Shown: positions 34,766 through 44,800 of the stretch, piece by piece
How positions within the stretch are numbered: the first letter of the stretch is position 1
Layout of the letters: every line of letters begins with the position of its first letter
Source of the DNA: Aegilops tauschii subsp. strangulata
Lineage: Eukaryota > Streptophyta > Magnoliopsida > Poales > Poaceae
DNA length: 64,000 nt
Direction: 5' to 3'
NCBI RefSeq assembly: GCF_002575655.3
Contig: NC_053039.3
Location: 222,289,622 to 222,353,621 of the forward strand
Program-made: the position numbers and the translations under genes
The notes under the pieces: model-generated
Seen by the model: only the letters and a program-made list of their open reading frames with translations
Database searches by the model: none
Told to the model about the DNA's origin: nothing

Positions 34766-35257
34766 TCTATCTACTCTTATAAAAACAGAGTTGGTGATGA
34801 TGGTTTGCCTGCTATCCTGCAATATAGGCCGTCCGATTTATATCTGACGGATAGGAAGGAAACGATGGCAATTTTGCAGAAGGAAACCCACACCCCTCTC
34901 CACATTTGCAAATAAGGCCTTCCCTCATTCATTCTTTTCTCTCAAAAGATAAACTACTCATACAAATGCATCTTGATGTTACGTGCAACACACAGGCATC
35001 TTGTTAGTAATAAATAATAATAAAATATAGAAAACCGAGTTGGTGATGATGGTGTGCCTGCCATCCTGCAATATGGACCGTCTCATCTATATCTGACGGA
35101 TAGAAAGCAAACTATGGCAATTTTGCAAAAAGATACCCGCACCCCTCTCCACATTTGCAGATAAGGCTTTCCCTCGTTCATCTTCGTCTCCCACGAGATA
35201 AACAACTCATATAAATGCATCTTGATGTTCCGTGCAACGCATGGGCCTCTTGCTAGT
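34766..35257 (+). mobile_element. Helitron-like tandem dimer
   Basis: Two head-to-tail copies of about 245 bp. Both contain GAGTTGGTGATGATGG, CCATCCTGCAATAT (or TATCC in the first) and CACCCCTCTCCACATTTGCA, and end in GTGCAACGCATGGGC (ACACACAGGC in the first) before CTTG(C/T)TAGT. The first begins TCTATCTACTCTTAT at 34766 and ends TTAGT at 35008; the second ends CTAGT at 35257. A TC start and CTRRT end, with GTGCAACGCA(C/T)GGGC just before it, are typical of small grass Helitrons. No terminal inverted repeats. Class assignment is inference. Confidence 0.6.
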
Positions 35258-35383
35258 CTCAAATATAAACTGCACTAGTGCGCGCCGCAGAACATCCTTT
35301 CCGAAGGGATGAAGCCCTGCAGTTACCATATCCTCTCGTGTAAACCAGCTCCACAAGGGACAAGCCTGTTGGTCACCATTACC

Positions 35384-38143
35384 ATGGATTGGAAAGGCGG
35401 TGGTGCTTCTCGTCCTCGTCAAGGTTGGAGACCTTGGACGACAATCCTTTGGGACAAATCGAAAGTTGCTCCGACTTCCTCACATCTGCAAGACTTAGTG
35501 GTACTTGCACCAAATATTTTAAGAGGGTGCGTAAATATGCGTGGGAGAAGGCCATGCTAGTTGGTTTGCCATGCGTCCTCGAGGACGAGGATGTTTCCTT
35601 GGGGGTCTCTCTAGTGCGGCATGGTCGTAGTTGCAAGTTGATGCCACTTGAGATGCCGACGTTGAGGGGCACTCGGATTTTGTTCGATGAGCAGGTAAGT
35701 GATGAGTTTGATAACATAGTAAATGCATATAAAGACTACTTCCGTGTCCATTTCCGAATTCCCCCACTGCCCACTGTTTCAGAGGTTAGGCTTGGCCAGT
35801 GGAGATTGGCTTGCATATATACGGGAGGGTACCAACATCAATTTGCACAACATCTACAACGGTGACACCGTTCCCGTAGAACCTTTGTCCAACATTGGGA
35901 TCAGCCATGCAATGGGCCATCGCCTGAATTGGTACGATGGAACCACGAAGAAATTGAAGAAGGTAGAAATCCCGGAAGCCCCAATAAGGTTGTCCGCCAA
36001 CCAAAATTACACTCTCATCGCGGTGTTCGACATCGCGATTGCTTTCACGAACCCTGCACATGGCGGTCAAAGGTGGACCATGCTGTCTGCGGCCGATTTG
36101 TTGTCGTACGAGTATGAAGACGTTGTGCTCCTTTCTAACCGCATCTTCGCGGTGACAAACCAGGGGACTTGTTTCGTATGGGACACATCCTACGGTATAC
36201 TCCTTCTCTTCCATTTTTTGTTTTGATTTTTTTTGTTTTATAAGTTTCCAATTCAAATTTCGAGCTCCCCATCACATGTTGAGATTACAATGTGCATTAA
36301 ATCGTTGCGTGCATGTAGTAGTTTTTTATTGGTCATTTATATTGGTCACGCATGCATGCATTGCAAGTAACGTTTTTACCACAATTGTTTTGGAAACTGA
36401 GTGCAATAATTGAGTAGTTTTGTAAACTACCAGTACTACACCTGAAACGGTACAAAATACCACCACCATGCCCGCGTCTGACCGCCCTGGCCGACCCAAA
36501 CTCCCTCCCTTGCCGGCGCGCGCTTCCCGCCTGAAACGGTCCATGTCACCCCGGAACGTCAGTGCCGCATTAATGTTCGGCCAGAGCGAAGGCGACCTCT
36601 CACTGGCGCCGGCTTTGAAGCAGCACGACGACCGAGAGAGCGCTGCTTCCCGGTGCACATGACTGCTCCGGGTCAAGACTGTCCATAGTGGTGGTAACTT
36701 AGCTGGTACATACACTCGGGAATAGCAGACATGGTGATGTGGCAGAGAATTAATGAAGAGATAGGGGGTCATGCATGGCAATAAATATGATTATCTATGC
36801 TACTACTCTATGATACTATGCACTATAAAAGTAGTATATCATACACTAGTATCATGCACTAGTATATTGTATATGATACTCCCCACTATGAGTAGCCTCA
36901 ATTGACACCATGACCGGCCGTCGTCCGTGCGCCGCCCACATTACAGTTGCAACTTGTTTAGAGTAGGTTTTACTCCGGTTTGTATGAAAACTGTAATGTA
37001 TCTCGTCTGGTTTATATGAAAAGTTTTCGAAATGTAATGATTTTTGTCCGGTTTCTATGAATTCTGCCTTGTTTGCACCATTATGCAGGGCAAAGTCATC
37101 CCCCAATCAAAATCAGATCGCCAATCATGGATGTGCATGGGGCATTTGGTCTAACTTGGAACCTTGTAGCTGACGACACCCAGTTGGGACGTACTATCTC
37201 AGCAGTCATTACCCATGGTACCATTGAAGGGCAACAAGGTGCCACGATCTATCACGATCGAACCCTGATCATGTACCCAGGTAATCCCTTCTCTCCGACC
37301 CAAGAGTAGTAGAGCCAGGAACTATCGTATATCTTATTGCCATGTCATCTTATAACATTTCAGTACATGTCTCTTTGTACTCCAGGAGCATGAGTAGTTC
37401 TTTCCTTCTTCTTTTTATTGATTGGGATAGTCATCTACGCAAATTTATAATGCCAAGTTGTATAAACTATAAAGGACTTAACAATTTCAATTCCGTGTAG
37501 TACTAGCTAGGTAGCCATAATCCCATCAAACAAAACTACTCCTACTTTAATTAATGTACATGGCCCAGGTAACACTCTCAAATTGTTTGTCGTCGCCCAT
37601 GCCGTAGCTGGTCTATACATTGCTTCCGTTCCCCCTCATAGAAATAAGCAATATAAAGTATTTTATTTTAATCCATATCCTCTCCTTACGTCACCTTATT
37701 ATACTACATGGACCATAACCATGCACGTCACCATGTACCCAGGTTTGAGATGCCACGTGTACCAGATGGACGACGGCGTGTTCGACCCTCCTGATGCTAC
37801 CTGGGTGCGGATGAACATACTTGAAGAGTACTCGATTTTCATTCGGGACAACTACCCCATAGTGCAAACAATTCCACCTTCCGTGCACGACGCCGATGGC
37901 CTGCCATTCATGAAGAACGGGTGCATTTTCATTGCACACCGACGGATTCATATCTTGAACGCCTCTATCCCTGATCTATGTCGTTTTAGTTTGGATGAGT
38001 CTCCATTGTGGGGAGACACACTAAGAAGTTGCGATGATATGGACTCCCGTTGCCCACCGTTATGGATTGTTCCATCTATGAAGAACACATGGGACTGGAA
38101 CTATGAGAAGGACATGTACCCAGGGATGCATGAACCTGAGTAA
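35384..38143 (+). pseudogene. DUF295-type F-box gene, four exons, probably with an early frameshift
   Basis: Exon 1: ATG at 35384 reads MDWKGGGASRPRQG, but the F-box-like sequence (LETLDDNPLGQIESCSDF, ARLSGTCTKYF) is in another frame that has no upstream ATG. It ends at GTAAGT (35692). Exon 2: after TTTCAG near 35782 (GLASGDWLAYIREGTNINLH...FVWDTSYG) to GTATAC at 36194. Exon 3: after ATGCAG at 37089 to GTAATC at 37281. Exon 4: after CCCAG at 37569 (NTLKLFVVAHAV...MHEPE), TAA at 38141-38143. The joins keep frame. The beta-propeller part is intact, so the frameshift between 35390 and 35420 is the only clear lesion; a missed 5' exon is the alternative. It is related to 2225-2948, with one intron at the same place. 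Confidence 0.65.
36677..36897. mobile_element. MITE in intron 2 of the DUF295-type gene
   Basis: 221 bp with inverted ends (GACTGTCCATAGTGG left; GGCTACTCATAGTGG inward from the right), flanked by TCAA at 36673-36676 and 36898-36901. The interior is AT-rich with repeated ATGATACTATGCACTA and ACTAGTAT. Superfamily not assigned. Confidence 0.6.
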
Positions 38144-38447
38144 TGTAGCACAGTAAGTGAAGTAGAAAGGCATAAATAGTATGAACATGCGTGGAATATA
38201 GGCATTTGTCTCTTACTACCACTCAATGTTGTACGTGCAATGCACGGTGATATTATGATGTACGTGCCTAAGTACTCTACTACTATATTAATTGGAGGCA
38301 CATATTAGGTTTTATATTTTTTTACGTGTATGGCCCGAGACCTTCCAACTAGACGCGTCTTTCTCTCCGAGTCGCACTTTATATCGCTACGTGTGGTCTC
38401 TGACCTAAAAGTGGAAGAAGTGGAGATGCTCTACCACATTGTGCATG
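38144..38447. other. Short intergenic stretch
   Basis: No gene seen. GTACGTGCAATGCACGG near 38231 resembles the pre-terminal sequence of the Helitron-like dimer, but no CTRRT end follows. Confidence 0.35.
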
Positions 38448-39258
38448 CACTACTGCAGGATGCTGCTAACGCGACACTACGATCAGAAAACCTTCGATGA
38501 AACTGTGCGCGATGCCATAACCGCAAATGATGGTGTAAAAAACCCGTCGAAAAAGGTGAAAAACATTTGCGATGGAGGATGTATCAAACACGGTTCAGAT
38601 TTTAGTTGCGTGTGCGATGCACAGCGTACGGTTCAGCTCAATTAACCCTTTGCGATGAGGAGGAACAAAAGAAACGGGCAGCCAGATGAAGGTGTGTGCG
38701 ATGTACATCATACGGTTCACTCAGGTGAACTGTTTGTGATTTGGCAACACAAAAGAAACGGTCAGCCAGATCAAAGGTGTGTGTGATATACGGCATGCGG
38801 TTCACTCGATGAACTGTTGTATTGACACATGAGAACAGAAATGGTTCAAATGAACAAGATGTGTGTGATACGAGTCAAACATGTCTGTAATTGGAAACAT
38901 GTGCGAAGACCGATAACAACACAGACGATTACTGCTAACAAGCAGTGTGTGTTGTGAGCAAACAATTGCTGGTATACAATTGTGAGTGATTGATGAAAAC
39001 ATCACCGACGGGTTCCATTGTTTAGTCCGTGTGCGATGTGATTTTCTTTGTCCGCACAACATCTACGCTCTGTCTACAGAGCATCAACATATATACTTAA
39101 AAAGACAGCATTGCATGACCAAATTAAGCATACAGTTACACAAGTGACTACACACATAACATTTCCACACACCAAAGAAAGCAATTACATGCATACTAAA
39201 GTAGGAGAAACGAGGATCTAATCATCTACTTATTGTTGCGACGACGCTTGCCATTGCT

Positions 39259-39944
39259 CTACTTTTGGCTGGATCCCTGGTCGTTTTGGGGAAGGAGGCA
39301 CTTCCTCATGTCAACGATCCTCCTGTACATGTCGTAGCTCGTGTACGCCTCCTTGGTCGCGTACACGACGTGAGCTTTGTCGAGTTTCTCCATCCAGGTC
39401 GAGTGCCAGACACGCTTGTCCTTGTTGCATGAATCCTTCATGTCTATATAGTAGGCGTCAATTATGGCCTCGGCGAGGTGAACCAGTGAGTCCTTCTCAT
39501 GCTCCTTGCTGCCCTAGATCTTGTATTGGCCCTGGATGTCGAGAAGATTCTGGCAGGCGATGCCCGAATTCTCGAGCGCCTTTACACGTTGGTGATGTCC
39601 ACCGCAGCGAACATGTAGTGGGGGCTGTTGACAAACCGGGCGAAATGCTCGCAAGGCCTTGTGGCCAGGCAGTAGTGGTAGACGAGGACGTGGTGGCGCA
39701 TGCACATCTGAGTGACGGCGACCTTGGGACGAGACCCGGCACGAGCGCAGGTGTACTCGAGGTCGAACCCGACCACCTTGTACTTCTCCGCGGCAAGCAA
39801 CAACTCCATGATGTGGATGGAGTGCTCCACCCAGACCGGGTTGTTGGTGTACACCACCGAGAGGTGCATGAACCTTCTGTGGGTGTCCACCACGGCACGC
39901 ATGGTGAACTGCTGCTCGTCGTCGACAGCCGCTCGGAGCGCCAT
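39259..39944 (-). pseudogene. Captured DEDD-type 3'-5' exonuclease gene, broken
   Basis: The ATG at 39944 opens MALRAAVDDEQQFTMRAVVD. Motif I is VVGFDLEYT (D-x-E), followed by RPKVAVTQMCMRHHVLVYHY and motif II region MFAAVDITNV, all typical of WRN/RNase D-like 3'-5' exonuclease domains in plants. Lesions: a one-base loss at about 39584 creates a TAA (39582-39584); a TAG at 39514-39516 in the continuing frame; motif III reads YATKEAYTSYDMY, with Glu where the family has Asp. The frame ends at TAG 39259-39261. No introns are visible. Such domains trim 3' ends of DNA or RNA; this copy cannot. It lies inside a CACTA end, so it is likely a transduplicated host fragment. Confidence 0.7.
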
Positions 39945-40152
39945 TGGAGCCACGCAGGATACCCTCTAAGAATTTCTCGTGGTGGTTGTGCTTCTTGCAA
40001 TGGTGGGGCACGATTGAAAGGTTGAAGAGACACAAGGGTAGGTTAAATGGCCGTTGTAATAAATGGGGGCCAGCTGGCCTGTAATCGTCACGTCTTGTCA
40101 TGGCGTTAATAGCGAAGGATTCTAGTGCACGCTTGACAACACCGCACCGCAC

Positions 40153-40788
40153 ACGTGGGCTTGAAGAGGCGCCAAATGTATCGTTGGTTAGCCTGTTCCC
40201 GCGCTACCGCGCTGTTTACCGCGCAAGCTTCCTGCCCGGCTAGTTGGCCACGCGTCGGCTAGAAGGGGGACAAATCGTGGGCGTTTATTGGCAAAAAGCT
40301 TTGTAAAAACGAAGTGTGTGGAATGAATTCGGTCATAAGTTTACCCTTGTGTGATGAGGTCAAAGTTACACAGAAGGGTGATGATGGACACTCGAGTGCG
40401 ATAATTAATTCTGCGCTCTACAGTGCACATGGTGGAAGAAACCAACTATGTGCAATAATGTCGAAGATCGCAGTCGAGTTAGCTATACAGATCATGTGCT
40501 GTGAGATCGACAAGGTAAAATGATTCGAGAATGGTTAATAAAATCGAAGACCATTGCATATTAAGGTCAAAATAGTGCTAGCAATATACGAGTCTCATAC
40601 GATGCCATTTCAACGATTGTACCACAAAAGCTCGAAATGTTACAAGGTTCAAATTCCAGAGTTATATGGCTCAAATTCGAAGATTACAAGGTTCAAACTG
40701 ATATTAGAAATGAAATTCAGCTCATCAGCTGCAAACGCTCGCGCTGATCCGCTGGACATGGATATCAGAGAGGTTCAAACTAATATCA
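40153..40788. other. Region between exonuclease pseudogene and F-box gene
   Basis: No gene recognised. The sequence includes GTGTGTGGAATGAATTCGG and TGTGTGATGAGG near 40313-40360, reminiscent of CACTA subterminal motifs, and a short repeat of AAGGTTCAAA(T/C)T at 40640-40700. Confidence 0.4.
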
Positions 40789-41851
40789 CCACTTCTCAGT
40801 CTGGTTTTGAAACCTCACAATTTTTGCAAAGGGGTCAGCTACTGAGAATTCATGTATGGGGTTGACACGATGACTTCCGATTACCCTGTCATCTGAAGTT
40901 CCAAAATGAAATTTAGCATTTTTGGAGCCTACTCCATTCTGCCGCAGGCGCCGGCGCTGATCAACAAACCATTCATTTTTGCGAAATAAATGTAGGGCAA
41001 ACCTCATTTCCTTCAGCACCCTTGCTCTAAGAACAAAAAACCTGGCGAATATAATCTCCGGTAAGGTCCCTCGGTAGGAGTTCAAAGTAATTTTTGAGAG
41101 ATGCAGATCTAGGCATTCAACGTGATTTTTATATTGTATCACATTATCCACCACTGGGCCTTATCTTATCTGCAAAAGAAGAAAACATGTTAGTGCCTAC
41201 ATGCAGTTTTGAACATTACTACAGGCCTAGCTATTTGGTTTGCAGGATTTCTAAAATGCACTAACATGCCATCTTCGATCTGACATGATTAACATGGGCA
41301 TTTGATTACATTCTAGAAAAATGTAGCCTTCTTCACAAGAGGTTGGCGTAGATGAAAAGTTCCCTAAGAAAACTAGTACAGATGAATCCGAAGGAGAAAT
41401 GCTTATTGATTGTAACCATATGGATCAAGCAACCAATATGGAGGGGGGGGACATGTATGTACTGAAATCCTCCAAAAGAACCTTCCGAAATCGTAGTACA
41501 TTGTCATTGTAAACTTGGAAAAAGGTGTCACAAATTGAACTCCCTTATGGTTAACATTTAACATGAAAGGAAAATCACCTCGATATATAGCTTCTCTAGG
41601 AATGGAAAGCATCTCAAGAAACTGACAATTTGCTCTAGGTCAGGGCCGATAGATTCTAGTGCCAAGACCTTCACTGTGCGCAGTTTCGGGGTCAAGCTTG
41701 TCGGAATCATTTTCTGAATGACAGACGAACAAACATCTTCAAAATTAGAAATAATGTTAATTTGTAGAAGGAGAGGTAGAAGGCGGCTGTTGTACCTGAA
41801 CGGGTGTGGATCCAATAACAAGTTCGGAGTATTTGTTAGACGAGTAGCCCA

Positions 41852-44800
41852 TGATACATCTCTGTCGTATCTATAATTTTTCATTGTTCCATGCCAATAT
41901 TATGCAACTTTCATATACTTTTTGGCAACTTTTTATACTATTTTTGGGACTAACATATTGATCCAGTGCCAGTTCCTGTTTGTTGCATGTTTTATGTTTC
42001 GCAGAAACCCCATATCAAACGGAGTCCAAACGGGATAAAAATGGACGGAGAATTATTTTGGAATATTTGTGATTTTTGGGAAGTAAAATCAACGCGAGAC
42101 GGTGCCCGAGGTGGCCACGAGGGTGGGGCCCATGCCCACTCCAGGCAGGCGCGCCCCTGACCCTCGTGGGCCACTCGTAAGGCGGTTGATGCTCTACTTT
42201 GGCCGCAAGAAAGCTAATTTTTGGAAAAAGATTTGGGCAGAGGTTTCAATCCAATCGGAGTTACGGATCTCCAGATATAAAAGAAACGGTGCCAGGGCAG
42301 AATCCCAGAACACAGAAACAGAGAGAGACAGAGAGACAGATCCAATCTCGGAGGGGCTCTCACCCCTCCCACGCCTTGGAGACCATGGACCAGAGGGGAA
42401 ACCCTTCTCCCATCTAGGGAGGAGGTCAAGGAAGAAGAAGAAGGGGGGGGGCTCTCCCCCTCGGTTCCGGTGGCGCCGGAGTGCCACCGGGGGCCATCAT
42501 CATCACCGCAGTCATCACCAACAACTTCACCGCCATCATCACCAACTCTTCCCCCTATATGCAGCGGTGTAACCTCTCTCTTACCCGCTGTAATCTCTAC
42601 TTAAACATGGTGCTCAACGCTATATATTATTTCCCAATGATGTATGGCTATCCTATGATGTTTGAGTAGATCCTTTTTGTCCTATGGGTTATTTGATGAT
42701 CGTGATTGGTTTGAGTTGCATGTTTTATTATTGGTGCTGTCCTATGGTGCTCTCTGTGTCGCGCAAGCGTGAGGGATCCTCGCTGTAGGGCGTTGCAATA
42801 CGTTCATGATTCGCTTATAGTGGGTTGCGTGAGTGACTGAAACACAAACCCGAGTAAGGGGGTTGTTGCGTATGGGATAAAGAGGACTTGATGCTTTAAT
42901 GCTATGGTTGGGTTTTACCTTAATGATCTTTAGTAGTTGCGGATGCTTGCTAGAGTTCCAATCCTAAGTGCATATGATCCAAGTAGATAAAGTATGTTAG
43001 CTTATGCCTCTCCCTCAAATAAAATTGCAATAATGATTACCGGTCTAGTTACCGATTGCCTAGGGACAAATAACTTTCTAGTGACAACAATCTTTCTACT
43101 AAAACTAACTTAGTTGTTTCTTTATCTAAACAGCCCCTATTTTTATTTACTTGCTCTTTATTTTCTTGCAAACCCATCCAAAAACACCTACAAAGTACTT
43201 CTACTTTCATACTTGTTTTAGGTAAAACGAACATTAAGTGTGCGTAGAGTTGTATCGGTGGTCGATAGAACTTGAGGGAATATTTGTTCTACCTTTAGTG
43301 TGATGCCCCCGATCAATCGTACACTAATCATACACGCAAACGTGTACGATCAAGATCAGGGACTCACGGGAAGATATCACAACACAATTCTAAAAATAAA
43401 ATAAGTCATACAAGCATCATAATACAAGCCAGGGGCCTCGAGGGCTCGAATACAAGTGCTCGATCATAGACGAGTCAGCGGAAGCAACAATATCTGAGTA
43501 CAGACATAAGTTAAACAAGTTTGCCTTAAGAAGGCTAGCACAAAAGTAGCAACGATCGAAAAGGCAAGGCCTCTTGCCTGGGAGCCTCCTAACTACACCT
43601 GGTCGTCAGCGGTCTCCACGTAGTAGTAGGCATCGGCGGTGGCATCTGGCTCCTGGGCTCCGACATCTGGTTGCATCAACCGGAAAGAAGAAGAAAGGGG
43701 AAAGCAAAGCAACTGTGAGTACTCATCCAAAGTACTCACAAGCAAGGATCTACACTACATATGCATCGGTGTCAATGAAAATGGTAGTATATGTGGACTG
43801 AACTGCAGAATGCTAGAAGAGAAGGGGAAAGCCTAGCCTATCAAAGACTAGCATCTTCTGGAAACCACCATCTTGCAGCAACAGGAGGGAGTAGAGTAGC
43901 ATAAAGTAAAGTAGTAGTAGTGTTATCAACCTCGGCCAGAGATCCTTTCTCGACACCCCGCGAGAAAGCAATCCCAGAGCCATACTATCCAGTTTTCTTC
44001 CCTGCAGGGGTGCACCAACGTACCCACCACGCTCGATTAACTCCGGCCGGACACACGTTCCTGGGTCATGCCCGGCCTCGGCCAAACAATACGCCGCAAC
44101 CCGACCTAGGCTTAATAGAGAGGTCAAGCACGCCGGACTAAACGTATGCCCCCAGGGGTCATGGGCCATCGCCCCGGGAACTCCTGCATGTTGTGTGGGC
44201 AGCCGGTGAGCAGACCTAGCTACCTCCTTAAAAAGGTAGGAGCTTACCAGTCCAACCCGGCGCGCGCCGCTCAGTCGCTGACGTCTATTAAGCTTTGGTT
44301 GATGCATACGACGCAGAACGCCCATACTATGTCCACGTGATGGTTAGTGCTATCAGGCCAGAGGCCCCTCGGATCAAATATCCAAATCATAGTGGATTAG
44401 GAACGCGCGGTAACAAGCAGAGACTCACGAAAGATGTGACCCCGTCGCCCCATCTCAAAGACTTGCAGCAAGGGCTAAGAATGCCCGGCCACGCCTCGTA
44501 ATTATCTCGCGGGCACCCTCCAGGTCAACCCGTCTCCACATCACTCGCGGTTACCCCTCAGGGTCAACCCGCCTTTCCAAGTAACAGTTGTAAAGTCCAA
44601 GTATCTGTGTGTCCAAACATCAAGGGGAAAACCAGAGGAATCACCCCCGGTGAATTCCACTCGATGTAATCATCAAGGTGAACGTAAGAGAGACCACCCC
44701 CGAGGTTCACACTTGAGGGGTTGCACGACAGAGTCGTATTGGAAGTGGTTAAGGCGGAATCACCCTCGATGACCACGACCGAATAACTACACTATAGGGT

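Larger units (their letters stand above)
38448..40788 (+). mobile_element. CACTA transposon (same family as D), left end and captured gene
   Basis: The terminus CACTACTGCAGGATGCTGCT starts at 38448 and is followed by about 350 bp closely matching the D end, including the CAAAAGAAACGG repeats. A broken exonuclease gene follows on the minus strand. I could not find a matching right terminus before the F-box/FBD gene begins at 40789, so the right limit given is only the outer bound. The element is probably truncated or deleted on that side. Confidence 0.6.

Noticed and set aside
37300..37568. Extra MITE in intron 3 of the DUF295-type gene
   Set aside because: AT-rich and of the right size, but no inverted ends or flanking duplication could be seen.
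42340..42500. Gene with a Met start and Lys/Gly tract around 42380-42460
   Set aside because: Lies within a solo LTR in the leader region, where short GC-rich frames are common. No family match.
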